52,176 nucleotides of DNA from Pyrinomonadaceae bacterium (GCA_025922875.1 JAICGZ010000007.1:1-52176), one strand, 5' to 3'. Positions 41,222 through 50,824 are shown, counted from the first letter of the stretch. Made by a program: numbers and translations. Notes: generated from the sequence alone by a model not told the origin.

Positions 41222-42877
41222 TCAATCTTGTTTAATCCTATCATCCTGTCCCAATGATTGGTACGCATCAAGCACGCGTTGGGCATTGTGCGTCCACGTA
41301 TGCTCCCTCTCAGCAACCTCTCTCGCCTTTGCGCCAAGCTGCGCCCGCAATCCACCCTCTTCAATCAACCTCACGATCGCCGCCACGAGCTCTTCAACAT
41401 TCCCTGGTTGGACCAGCAACGCGGTCTCACCATCACTAAGCACTTCCCCAATTTGTCCCAGCCGGCTCGCGACGATCGCCTTTCCCATCGCCATGTATTC
41501 AAAAACCTTTGTTGGCGAACCAAAGAACTCACTTCCATCAGCAAGCGGTACATGCGGTGCAACGAGTATGTCACAAGCATCGAGCAACGCCGGTACGCGA
41601 TGGTGGCCCACGGATCCAGTGAAAATCACTTTGCCCGCGCGAGCCTCAGTATCAAGTTCCTTTTCGACTGCTGCATGCAAACTTCCCGTTCCAACCATCA
41701 GAAAACGCACCGCCACATTCGCCGGGATCGATTTGATTGCCTCAGCAAACTTTTCAACGCCGTGCCATGGACCAAACGTTCCGACAAAACCTGCTACCAC
41801 CTCATCGTCATTGATTCCGAGCTTGCGTCGTGTTTCAGCGCCCCCGGCTCCGGGTCGAAAACGTTCCACATCCACGCCATTCGGATTGACGACGATCTTT
41901 TTCCCAGCGACTCCACGCGCTTCGAGATTCCGGCGCTCTACTTCAGAAACAACAAAAATACGCGCCGCGGCGTCAAGGTTCAATCGCTCGTATCGTTCCA
42001 GCAAGTCGAGACTTCCTACGCGGTCCCAGTGTTTGCCGGCCCAAACCTCCGAACCGTTGTACTCGAGAAACAGCGGGCGTTTTGTGCGCAACGCCGCGAC
42101 GACACCTGCCCAACTAAACCGCGCATAGCGTTGATAGATAAAGTCAGGCTGCGCGCGTTCGACTAGCGGAACTGCGCCGCGTGTAAAGACGAGGTTGTTG
42201 TGAATGTCAAACAGCGCGCGTGTACCGCCACCGGGCTGCGGTGGAATGATCGTGAATCGATCATTAGCCGCGTCGAGACCGGCGATGAAATCGTTGCTGA
42301 TGATCTCCACATCGACTCCGAGTGTTTCAAGCGCCTCGACAACCCCTTTAATGTGACTCGCCGCGCCACCCGCCTGTGTGCCTGGTCCAGGCGTGGATCG
42401 AAGATAAACAACCCGCGACGCGTTTTGTAGTGGCGGCCCTCCGCGGCCGCCCCTGTTCGTATTCTTACTTCTCTGAACTTCTTCTTCGAGCCTCGCCAAT
42501 TCACGACGAGACTGGGCAATATCATTAGCGCCTGTCACTGTCTCGCGACTGAGCCTTACAGGCGCGCCGAGCAAAAGATTCGATCGCGATTTTTTAACCA
42601 AAGCCCCGTGAGCATCGAGCATAAGCACTTCGCGCGCACCCGCAAGTGCCCCAAATATCATGAAAAGATTTTGCCCTCGCTGCCATGGCAGCCGTTCGGT
42701 CGCAATCGCAAGAACATCTGGACGAAGAGCGCGCAACGACTTGAGACGCTTGATATGACTGCCTGTCTCGAACTCGGCGCGCGAAATCATTTCGATCGAG
42801 CAGTCGGGGTAAAGTTGGACCAGTTTGTCGTGCCAGCGTGACAAGTCGCCGCTGAGCGCCAGTAGAACAACTTTCAT
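41222..42877 (-). CDS. Glycosyltransferase family 4 with extra N-terminal domain
   Basis: MKVVLLALSGDLSRWHDKL start overlapping upstream stop as ATGA; GT4 C-domain VVNPNGVDVERFRPG, EYMAMGKAIVASRLGQIGEVLSDGETALLV. Confidence 0.9.
   Translation of the reverse strand: MKVVLLALSGDLSRWHDKLVQLYPDCSIEMISRAEFETGSHIKRLKSLRALRPDVLAIATERLPWQRGQNLFMIFGALAGAREVLMLDAHGALVKKSRSNLLLGAPVRLSRETVTGANDIAQSRRELARLEEEVQRSKNTNRGGRGGPPLQNASRVVYLRSTPGPGTQAGGAASHIKGVVEALETLGVDVEIISNDFIAGLDAANDRFTIIPPQPGGGTRALFDIHNNLVFTRGAVPLVERAQPDFIYQRYARFSWAGVVAALRTKRPLFLEYNGSEVWAGKHWDRVGSLDLLERYERLNLDAAARIFVVSEVERRNLEARGVAGKKIVVNPNGVDVERFRPGAGGAETRRKLGINDDEVVAGFVGTFGPWHGVEKFAEAIKSIPANVAVRFLMVGTGSLHAAVEKELDTEARAGKVIFTGSVGHHRVPALLDACDILVAPHVPLADGSEFFGSPTKVFEYMAMGKAIVASRLGQIGEVLSDGETALLVQPGNVEELVAAIVRLIEEGGLRAQLGAKAREVAEREHTWTHNAQRVLDAYQSLGQDDRIKQD
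42426..42454. repeat. Family F arm inside a coding sequence
   Basis: TGTAGTGGCGGCCCTCCGCGGCCGCCCCT matches arms of 49313..49389 and encodes RGGRGGPPLQ. Confidence 0.85.
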
Positions 42878-44136
42878 CCGCGCAAACTCCCCAGCACAAA
42901 GACCTCGGTGAAAGAGCGTCCAGTGCTGGTGTGAAAGTGCAATGCGACGAGGCCAAAAATCGCCGCGTAACTGATTGTTGAGGCTATCGCGGCGCCCTGG
43001 GCGCCAAATCGTGGCACGAGAGCAAACACGAGTATCAGGTTCAGTGCCAGCGTCGCAAGCCAATACATCGGGATTGCGCGAGGCAGTCCGAGGGCGTTGA
43101 AGTGTTGGACCAGCACAGACTCGAGACCGATCAGGTAAACGCCGGGCAGCAAGATCAGGAGCAACGTCGTTGCGTCGGAAAATGCCGCGCCGTACAGCAC
43201 AGGCAGCAACAGGCTAAACGGCACCGCCGCGAGGCAACACAGGAACATGACGAAGGTCGTGTAGCGGGTGACGAGGCAAGTCGTCTCGCCACGCGCGTCC
43301 TGTTCGGCGGTAACGCGTGGAAAGAGCAGCGTCGCGATCACTCCCGGAAGCAACATCATCAGGAGTCCGAATTGTGAAGCGACGCTGTACACACCGGCCT
43401 CGGCGGCTCCGCGAAAATGATTGACCACCAGGAGATCGGCGCGAAGGATGATGGCGCCGGCGAGAATTGAAACGTGAAACTTAAGCCCGTAGCCGATCAT
43501 GCGTCGCAGGAGAGCCATGTCCGCTCGCCACTCTGAGCGCGCGAGGCTTTTGGCTGAGATGATCAGCAGCGCAGCGACCACAATGCTCACCAGGATGCTG
43601 GCGGCGGTGTTCAGTGTCACGAGCATTTCGAGTCCGCGCTTTAACAGGAGCAGGACCAGCACCGCGTTGATCAGGACAAACGATTGACTGGCGAGATCCA
43701 GCAGGTTGAACTCTTTTACCTTGCCGACTGCGAGCAAAATGTTCAGGCCAATCAATACGATGAGCTGGAATGGAATCGAGATCGATGCGATACGGATCAG
43801 TTCGGGTGAAACGAAGCCAAACCAATCCGTGCGTAGATAAGCTAGAGCACTTAATCCAAGCGCGAGGATCGATCCCGCACCAAGCGCAAAGATTAGTGAA
43901 TTGATTGCAGCGGAGCGAAAGCGCGCCTGGTCCTGTGCGATGAAATACGTGTTTGATGAAGGAAGACCGAAACTTCCGAGCTGAACGATCGTTGCGACAG
44001 CGACATTGATAACCGCTAACTGTCCCAGGCCATCGGCACCCAGCCACCGCGCGACAATGATCCCCGCGACGACGCTGTTGAAGATCATCAACACGCGCGT
44101 CGCAAAGGTCCATGCGACTTTGGATGAAAAACTCAT
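42874..44136 (-). CDS. Oligosaccharide flippase (Wzx-like, MATE/MVF fold)
   Basis: MSFSSKVAWTFATRVLMIFNSVVAGIIVARWLGADGLGQLAVI and many TM helices. Confidence 0.88.
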   Translation of the reverse strand: MSFSSKVAWTFATRVLMIFNSVVAGIIVARWLGADGLGQLAVINVAVATIVQLGSFGLPSSNTYFIAQDQARFRSAAINSLIFALGAGSILALGLSALAYLRTDWFGFVSPELIRIASISIPFQLIVLIGLNILLAVGKVKEFNLLDLASQSFVLINAVLVLLLLKRGLEMLVTLNTAASILVSIVVAALLIISAKSLARSEWRADMALLRRMIGYGLKFHVSILAGAIILRADLLVVNHFRGAAEAGVYSVASQFGLLMMLLPGVIATLLFPRVTAEQDARGETTCLVTRYTTFVMFLCCLAAVPFSLLLPVLYGAAFSDATTLLLILLPGVYLIGLESVLVQHFNALGLPRAIPMYWLATLALNLILVFALVPRFGAQGAAIASTISYAAIFGLVALHFHTSTGRSFTEVFVLGSLRG

Positions 44137-44152
44137 AAGGTCGTTACAAAAA

Positions 44153-44229
44153 TTTTTCCCGCAAAGGCGCAAAGGTGCAAAGAAAGGTTCTTGATTACCT
44201 TTGCTTCCTTTGCGCCTTTGCGGGAAAAA
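44153..44229. repeat. Inverted repeat, family A
   Basis: TTTTTCCCGCAAAGGCGCAAAG ... CTTTGCGCCTTTGCGGGAAAAA. Confidence 0.95.
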
Positions 44230-44233
44230 CTCT

Positions 44234-46159
44234 TTACGAGTCGATCCAGCGCTCGTACCACAAGCTCAAATTAAGCAGCGCCCAAAGATGAAATCCCCAA
44301 TCTCTCGTTTTCCGGCGATGCTCCTCCAGCATCCTGCTCACGAACCCGTAGTCCAGCAGATCCCTCCGTCGCATGGTCCCATTCATCAGGTGCTCGTCAA
44401 ACCATCCACCTAAACCCTCTCTGAACCATTCGCGCACAGGCGCGCCGAAGCCACGCTTTCGTTCGTAAAGAAGATCGTGCGGCAGGATCTCTTCGAGTGA
44501 ACGTTTCAGAATGTGCTTGCCGCTCACGCCTTCAACTTTCAAAGAGCGCGGCAACGCAAGCGCATATTCCACCAGGTGATGATCGAGAAACGGTACGCGC
44601 GCTTCAACGCTCGTCGCCATCGTGATCTTATCAACTCGCATCAAGAGCAATTCCGGCAAGCGCAGCTTCAACTCCAGATACGTCATGCGCGCCAGGAAAT
44701 CCGAGCCAGGCCGCTCCTGCTCAATGTGCTTCAAATACGACTCGACCACTCGCAAAGACGAGAGACCATTCAAACGCTCGCGCACCTGGCTCGACAGCAC
44801 ACGCGGCTTGAACGTCTCGTCGTAAACCACAACGCCACCCCAGAACAACGGTTCGTCAGCGCCGAGCCGGCGAATCAACTCGATCGCCGCACGCTTTCTG
44901 CCAGTCGCTTCAAGCGCCGGTCTCGACAGATTCGAGATCGCGCGACGCAACGAACGAGGCAGCGCTTCCGCATGTCGCCAGAAGTTTTCGTAAATTCGGA
45001 GGTGTCGCACGTAGTTTTCATAACCACTGAAGATCTCATCGGAGCCTTCGCCGACCTGCACCACGATCGTTCCCGAGTCACGCGCCAGTTTCGACACGTA
45101 ATAGAGCGGAACGCAAACCGGATCGGCGATCGGTTCATCCTGGTGAAACACCATCCGCGGCAGAAAGTCGTGCATCTCTTTCTCGGAGATGATTACTTCG
45201 TGATGATTGGTCCTAAACTGTTTCGCAATGCGTCGCGCCGGCTCTAACTCGTTGAGATACTCCGCATCGCTGAAACCGACCGTGAAAGTCTCAACCGGCC
45301 GCGACATCTGTTCCGACATCAGGGCAACATTGGCAGACGAATCAACCCCGCCCGATAGGAACACTCCGAAAGGCACGTCAGACATCATTCGCTTGGCGAT
45401 AGAGTCGCGCAGCAGACGCAGGATCTCCGCGCGATGCTCCGCTTCACTGCCTGTAGCGATCTGTTTTGGAGGAAGCGCGTCCCAGTAACGCTGCATATTC
45501 AGCGTGCCGTCGCGCTTTACCGTCAGCAGATGACCGGCGGGGATTTTGTGGATGTCGCGAAAGAGGGTCGTGGGCGCCGGAGTCGTTAAAAATGTCAGAT
45601 AGTGATAGAGCGCTTGTTCGTCGATGTCAGGCGTCACTGCGGGATGTTGCAGGATCGCCTTTATCTCGGAAGCAAAAATGAAGCGCCCGTCTTTGTGATA
45701 GAAGTAAAGAGGCTTGACGCCGATGCGATCGCGCACGAGCACGAGTTGCTCTTTGTTTGCATCCCAAAGCGCGATTCCGTAGTCGCCTTCGATGTCGTGG
45801 ATGAAGTCGAGACCGAGTTCTTCGTAAAGGTGCAGGATGGTTTCCGAGTCGGTGCGTGAGGCGTACTTGTGCCCACGCTTTTCGAGATCGGCGCGCAGGA
45901 GAGCATGGTTGTAAATCTCGCCGTTGAAGACGAGCCACGTGCGTTCGTCGCAACCGTGCATCGGCTGATGTCCGGCGGCCGAGAGATCGATGATTGAGAG
46001 ACGGCGAAAGCCAAAACCGCCGCGACCTTCGTCAAAGACCAACTCACCCGCGTCGTCTGGACCGCGATGAGTCATCTCATCGCGCATACGCGCAAGCAGC
46101 GAAGGCGTTATTGAACCTTCGCTCGCACCATAATCCCAAACTCCACAAATTCCACACAT
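44234..46159 (-). CDS. asnB: Asparagine synthase-type amidotransferase, copy 2
   Basis: MCGICGVWDYG with catalytic Cys2, SGGVDSSANVALM PP-loop, VGEGSDEIFSGYENY; start at 46159. Confidence 0.93.
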   Translation of the reverse strand: MCGICGVWDYGASEGSITPSLLARMRDEMTHRGPDDAGELVFDEGRGGFGFRRLSIIDLSAAGHQPMHGCDERTWLVFNGEIYNHALLRADLEKRGHKYASRTDSETILHLYEELGLDFIHDIEGDYGIALWDANKEQLVLVRDRIGVKPLYFYHKDGRFIFASEIKAILQHPAVTPDIDEQALYHYLTFLTTPAPTTLFRDIHKIPAGHLLTVKRDGTLNMQRYWDALPPKQIATGSEAEHRAEILRLLRDSIAKRMMSDVPFGVFLSGGVDSSANVALMSEQMSRPVETFTVGFSDAEYLNELEPARRIAKQFRTNHHEVIISEKEMHDFLPRMVFHQDEPIADPVCVPLYYVSKLARDSGTIVVQVGEGSDEIFSGYENYVRHLRIYENFWRHAEALPRSLRRAISNLSRPALEATGRKRAAIELIRRLGADEPLFWGGVVVYDETFKPRVLSSQVRERLNGLSSLRVVESYLKHIEQERPGSDFLARMTYLELKLRLPELLLMRVDKITMATSVEARVPFLDHHLVEYALALPRSLKVEGVSGKHILKRSLEEILPHDLLYERKRGFGAPVREWFREGLGGWFDEHLMNGTMRRRDLLDYGFVSRMLEEHRRKTRDWGFHLWALLNLSLWYERWIDS

Positions 46160-46164
46160 AAACC

Positions 46165-46190
46165 CTAACCACGGATTACACGGATTTTCC
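46165..46190. repeat. Family B single arm
   Basis: CTAACCACGGATTACACGGATTTTCC, overlaps heparinase-like gene 3' end. Confidence 0.85.
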
Positions 46191-48189
46191 AACTAAGCTT
46201 GCCCGGTCGCCCTGAAATACGCCAGCACGCCGACACGGCATCACTCATCTGACCATAATCACGGGAGACGGGCTGACTCTCCAGCGTTGGCTCAACTTCC
46301 GAACTCAACGAAGAAACAACTAGACTAACCTCACCACTACGCGCCTCAACGGCCGTCCCACGTACCTTCACCTCCACCTCAGGCGCGAAGTGAAACCTGA
46401 CTTCATAAACATGCTCGCCCTCACTGAAGAACTCGTCCTCGATCAGCCACGAGGGTTCTCTCAGATTGAACGTAATTCCGCGCCGGTGAGTAACTGGCGA
46501 CGCTAGTCTCATATATCCATAGTGTTCCGCCACAGCCTTGTCGAAATCTGTATCGATGGTTAGCTCAACGAATTGTGGAGTTGCGTCGTTGCTAATCACA
46601 AATGGCATATTGCGATCAATCGTGTTCTGCTCCTCGTGATCGATCTGCACAGTTGAGTGATAGGCTGTCGAGCGGAATTTGTGGCGCGCATCCAGATCGG
46701 CGGAGTAAACATAGGTTCCCGGATCAACGATGAAGGCCCGGCCATAAGCTGAGACTTCAATACTAAGAACATCATTGTGGCTATGAGAACCGCGGCCGTT
46801 TATTCCAGTGCCACTTACATTCAAGCACAGATAAAGATCGCCTGCGCGCAGGAGGGAAGTGCCGGCGTGCGGAAGGGTAGCGGAACAACCGTACGCTGCT
46901 ATGAAATCCATCTCTTGAAAGGTCTTGACGCCTTTTTCGCCGAGGAACCATAGCAATTCCTCCGATGGTTCCATTCCTTCAAGCTTCAGTGCGCCGTTGT
47001 TAAAAATCACCGCGCCTAGCGGCAATACATAACCATGATCGTCAGCGCGCCGGCGGCGAATTGGAAGAACTTGCCCGCTATCAGTATCGCCGATCAAGGG
47101 AGCAAATCCGTCGGGCCGCAGGTAGCGGCAGACGTATATCAGCATGAAGTGAAGTTTTCCCCAGTACTTCAGATCGATCTGAACGTCGTTAGCCTTGCAA
47201 AGCAGGAAGGAGTAAAGGAAGAGTTCAACAACAAACCGGTGATAGCCTGTCGAAGATTCAAAATCGGAGCCGTCCCCGTGCACCTGCTTGTACATCTCGC
47301 GAAGCATTTCCACCCGGCCAAACTCGCGCCAATCGTCCGCTTTGCGAAGCTCCGGCAGCATCAAGCCAAGCCACAGCAGACCGGCGACATCGGAAAGATA
47401 ATGATTGCTGGTGGCGATGTAGGAGAACTCGAGATTTCGTCGTATGTAATTTCCGTGTTGCTGAAACAGTTGTAGAAGCAATTGCAACAAGTCGTGGTTC
47501 AGTTGTGGTGAATGACGAAATATTTCAAACGCCGCGAGCAGGTTCATGGCTCGCAGCGCAACTTCCATTGCACAAGCCCAGTTTACGCCTCGCCCATACG
47601 GATTCTGCTTCGCCCAGCTTCGCACTTGCGAAAAGAACTCCGCGCTGTAACGTTCATCATTTGTGACAGCGTAAGCACGTGCGAGCGTGACGAAGTGGCC
47701 CAATCGATTCAGCTCCCAAAGCACACGGACGTCCGATCCATCGCCGCGTATTAACTTAATGTCGCGATGGTAATCGAGCGGCCAAACGTAATTCGAAAGC
47801 GGATCGCGGCTCCACTGGATCTCTTCACCAAAACATTTCTCACCGAAGCCCAACAAAGGCCAGCAGTGATCTTCGACGATGCGATTTGCGGATGCGATCA
47901 ACTCCGCGGTTTGAGTGGGGAACAGCTTTCGCTGGAGTTCTACTGTACCGGGTTGGCCAAAACCGTCGAAGAACCGAACATGACGCGTTCCCTGAAAGTG
48001 AGCCAGTAACTGATCAGGCGTCATGCGTGAGAAAAGAGGTAGTAACGAAAGCCGCTCGGTTTTATCGAGGCTCGCACGTTCCTGCCGGCTCTGAAGCGCA
48101 ACTCGACTTCGCCTCATTGCCTCGAGAGCAATGGTAGTGAGTTTTACTTCTCCACGAAGTGCGCGTTTGATTTTGTTCAGGACAGCCAT
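46165..48189 (-). CDS. Heparinase II/III / alginate lyase family protein
   Basis: ATSNHYLSDVAGLLWLGLMLPE, GRGSHSHNDVLSIEVSAYGRAFIVDPGTYVYSAD, YHSTVQID. Confidence 0.92.
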   Translation of the reverse strand: MAVLNKIKRALRGEVKLTTIALEAMRRSRVALQSRQERASLDKTERLSLLPLFSRMTPDQLLAHFQGTRHVRFFDGFGQPGTVELQRKLFPTQTAELIASANRIVEDHCWPLLGFGEKCFGEEIQWSRDPLSNYVWPLDYHRDIKLIRGDGSDVRVLWELNRLGHFVTLARAYAVTNDERYSAEFFSQVRSWAKQNPYGRGVNWACAMEVALRAMNLLAAFEIFRHSPQLNHDLLQLLLQLFQQHGNYIRRNLEFSYIATSNHYLSDVAGLLWLGLMLPELRKADDWREFGRVEMLREMYKQVHGDGSDFESSTGYHRFVVELFLYSFLLCKANDVQIDLKYWGKLHFMLIYVCRYLRPDGFAPLIGDTDSGQVLPIRRRRADDHGYVLPLGAVIFNNGALKLEGMEPSEELLWFLGEKGVKTFQEMDFIAAYGCSATLPHAGTSLLRAGDLYLCLNVSGTGINGRGSHSHNDVLSIEVSAYGRAFIVDPGTYVYSADLDARHKFRSTAYHSTVQIDHEEQNTIDRNMPFVISNDATPQFVELTIDTDFDKAVAEHYGYMRLASPVTHRRGITFNLREPSWLIEDEFFSEGEHVYEVRFHFAPEVEVKVRGTAVEARSGEVSLVVSSLSSEVEPTLESQPVSRDYGQMSDAVSACWRISGRPGKLSWKIRVIRG

Positions 48190-49307
48190 CAGCGGCGGTT
48201 TTGGAGAGACGCGAATTCTTCGAGCGCATCGAGGATACGCTCAGACGTGCGGCCATCCCAAAGCGGTGGTTGGCGGGTGGTCTTCTTTGCGGAGCCGTTC
48301 AGTGCGGCAGTCGCTTCGGCAACGATCTTAGTGGTGTCAGTTCCCACGACAACGTTTGTTCCCATCTCGACAGTAATCGGACGCTCGGTATTCTCGCGCA
48401 GCGTCAGGCAAGGTATGCCGAGCGCCGTCGTCTCTTCCTGAATGCCGCCGGAGTCAGTCAAGACAAGCCGAGCACTGCTCGAGAGATTCAGGAAATCGAG
48501 ATAGCCGAGTGGGTCTACCACGCGTAGATCTTTTATTCCATTTACACGCGTGGTCAATCCGAGTTCCGCAATTGTCTTTCGCGTTCGGGGATGCACGGGG
48601 AAAACTATGGGCAACTTCGACGCAATTACTTCGAGCGCTGCAAGAATTCGCTCGAATGATTCACGCAGATCAACGTTTGATGGCCGGTGAAGAGTTAGTA
48701 GCGCGTAATCGGCTCCGCTGAGTCCCAACTTCTCTCTGGTGCGCCGATCTCGCGCGTGCTCGAGGTTCTTTTGCAACGAGTCGATCATCACGTTTCCCAC
48801 AAAACGAATTCGTTCGCGGGGAATACCTTCGGCAAGCAGGTTCTCATCGGCGTCGGGCGAAGGCGTGAAAAGAAGATCGGCGATCTGATCGGTCAGCAGC
48901 CTGTTGATCTCTTCAGGCATGGAGCGATCGCGGCTGCGCAACCCTGCTTCGACGTGCGCGACCTTCACTCCCAGCTTCACGCAAACCAGTGCGCACGCGA
49001 TCGTTGAGTTGACGTCGCCAACGACCAGCACCCAATCAGGTTTTTCACGCAGCACAACGGGCTCGAAACGCTCCATCACAGCGGCTGTCTGCGCCGCGTG
49101 TGAACCGGAACCAACGCCAAGATGTGTGTCAGGTTGAGGAAGATCGAGATCGTGAAAGAACGAATCAGACATTGCTGAATCGTAGTGTTGGCCCGTGTGG
49201 ACAACGAGAGGCTGAAAGATGTGAGGACGCCTCTTCATCGCGGCGACGATAGGCGCCACCTTCATGAAGTTGGGCCGCGCCCCGACGACATTAATCACCT
49301 TGAGCAT
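48189..49307 (-). CDS. wecB: UDP-N-acetylglucosamine 2-epimerase (non-hydrolysing)
   Basis: VVGARPNFMKVAPIV, VVHTGQHYDSAMSDSFF, HVEAGLRSRDRSMPEEINRLLTDQIADLLF, TDSGGIQEET. Confidence 0.95.
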   Translation of the reverse strand: MLKVINVVGARPNFMKVAPIVAAMKRRPHIFQPLVVHTGQHYDSAMSDSFFHDLDLPQPDTHLGVGSGSHAAQTAAVMERFEPVVLREKPDWVLVVGDVNSTIACALVCVKLGVKVAHVEAGLRSRDRSMPEEINRLLTDQIADLLFTPSPDADENLLAEGIPRERIRFVGNVMIDSLQKNLEHARDRRTREKLGLSGADYALLTLHRPSNVDLRESFERILAALEVIASKLPIVFPVHPRTRKTIAELGLTTRVNGIKDLRVVDPLGYLDFLNLSSSARLVLTDSGGIQEETTALGIPCLTLRENTERPITVEMGTNVVVGTDTTKIVAEATAALNGSAKKTTRQPPLWDGRTSERILDALEEFASLQNRR

Positions 49308-49312
49308 ACTGT

Positions 49313-49389
49313 TGTAGGGGAGGCCCTCCGTGGCCGCCCCTTCTTTTGTTCAACCCGCCGAGGGGCGGCCACGGAGGACCGCCCCTACA
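49313..49389. repeat. Inverted repeat, family F
   Basis: 28-nt arms TGTAGGGGAGGCCCTCCGTGGCCGCCCC / GGGGCGGCCACGGAGGACCGCCCCTACA, 26/28 complementary. Confidence 0.95.
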
Positions 49390-50719
49390 GTCTAATGATG
49401 CGTGCCCGGCTCTCGCGTCGCACCTCGCCATTCAACGCATTGCGTGTATCGACGATCAGGGGCGCCAGCGAACACACTCGCTTATAGTCAATTTCACTAT
49501 GGTCCGTGACAATGATCACGCAATCCGCGCCTGTCAGCTCGTCATTGGTCAACGGCACAGACCTCAGCGGTTCGCCGGCAGCATCAGTGTGCGCCTCATC
49601 AAAACGCACTTCCGCTACGAACGGATCGTGATATCGAACGTTTGCTCCCTTTGCACGGAGGCGATCGATGATCGATAGCGCCGGACTCTCGCGAACGTCG
49701 TCCACGTCTCTCTTATAAGCGACGCCAAGCAGCAGCACATTCGAACCTTTCATCGCCTTGCGTTCGTCGTTCAACCCGTCTGCAACAAGTTGGACCACGT
49801 GCTCCGGCATCCGCGAATTCACTTCCTCCGCGAGGCTGATGAACCGCGAATCGAAACCGTGCTGGCGCGCCTTCCACGACAAATAATGCGGATCGAGCGG
49901 GATACAATGACCGCCAATTCCCGGACCAGGATAAAAAGGCATGAAACCAAACGGCTTCGTCGCGGCGGCGCGTATAACTTCCCACGTGTCGATGTTGAGC
50001 GCGTAGCAAAGCCTTGCCATCTCGTTCGCCATACCGATGTTCACGGCGCGAAAAGTATTCTCCAAAAGCTTCGCCGCTTCCGCTACACGTGCTGAACTAA
50101 CAGCATGAACGTCATTCACGATCTGCGAATACAATTGAGCAGCAACCGCCGTCGAATCGGGTGTGACTCCACCAACAACTTTCGGAATGTTGTGCGTCAT
50201 AAACTGCGGATTGCCCGGATCGACCCGTTCAGGTGAAAACCCCAGCAGAAAATCTTCGTCGAGCTTCAGTCCAGTTTCCTCAAACATCGGGAGCAGCACT
50301 TCGTCAGTGGTACCCGGATAGGTGGTCGACTCGAGAATGATCAGATGGCCGCGGCGCAATCGTTTTGTGATCTGTTCAGCGGCCGCGAAGATGTAAGAGA
50401 CATCGGGTTCTTTTGTTTTGCGTAAAGGGGTAGGGACGCAGATGATAATCGCGTCGCATTCCCTGAGATGATCGAAATCAGTAGTCGCGCGCAGGCGCCC
50501 CGCGTCAACCACTTCTTTCAGTTTTTGCGAAGCCACGTCGCCGATATACGAAGTGCCCGCATTGATTTTGTCGGCCTTCGTCTGGTCGACTTCAAACCCG
50601 GTGCTTTTGAAACCTTTACTCGCAAACTCCACGAGCAAAGGCAGGCCGACGTATCCAAGACCGATGACCCCGATGTGCGCTTGTTTGTTTGTTATCCGAG
50701 TGATGAGTTCGTTCTTCAT
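49385..50719 (-). CDS. wecC: UDP-N-acetyl-D-mannosaminuronate-type nucleotide sugar dehydrogenase
   Basis: IGVIGLGYVGLPLLVEFASKGFKSTGFEVD, PGTTDEVL, PGPGIGGHCIPLDPHYL; exact substrate not provable from sequence. Confidence 0.9.
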   Translation of the reverse strand: MKNELITRITNKQAHIGVIGLGYVGLPLLVEFASKGFKSTGFEVDQTKADKINAGTSYIGDVASQKLKEVVDAGRLRATTDFDHLRECDAIIICVPTPLRKTKEPDVSYIFAAAEQITKRLRRGHLIILESTTYPGTTDEVLLPMFEETGLKLDEDFLLGFSPERVDPGNPQFMTHNIPKVVGGVTPDSTAVAAQLYSQIVNDVHAVSSARVAEAAKLLENTFRAVNIGMANEMARLCYALNIDTWEVIRAAATKPFGFMPFYPGPGIGGHCIPLDPHYLSWKARQHGFDSRFISLAEEVNSRMPEHVVQLVADGLNDERKAMKGSNVLLLGVAYKRDVDDVRESPALSIIDRLRAKGANVRYHDPFVAEVRFDEAHTDAAGEPLRSVPLTNDELTGADCVIIVTDHSEIDYKRVCSLAPLIVDTRNALNGEVRRESRARIIRL

Positions 50720-50741
50720 AATGTGTGGCGATTTCAGAACA

Positions 50742-50804
50742 GAGGCACAGATTATCACAGATGAAGGCGGATCTAATCCGTATCCATCCGTGAAGATCTG
50801 TGGC
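50742..50804. repeat. Inverted repeat, family B-like
   Basis: GGCACAGATTATCACAGATG ... CATCCGTGAAGATCTGTGGC. Confidence 0.75.
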
Positions 50805-50824
50805 ACTATACCCAGTCGCAGAAA

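Noticed and set aside
40962-42166. Long plus-strand ORFs of 388 aa and 302 aa
   Set aside because: Both are antisense to the glycosyltransferase at 41222..42877, have Ser/Pro/Arg-rich low-complexity translations and no recognisable domain; frame shadows of a GC-rich gene
42878-43063. N-terminal extension of the GT4 ORF (MACDAGTEPDTRVCSRATIW...)
   Set aside because: Overlaps the flippase gene in another frame; the ATGA junction at 42877..42874 gives a standard start
46160-46192. Upstream start for asnB copy 2 (MENPCNPWLGF...)
   Set aside because: It would block the N-terminal catalytic Cys2 needed for glutaminase activity and reads through a repeat arm; MCGICG at 46159 is the proper start
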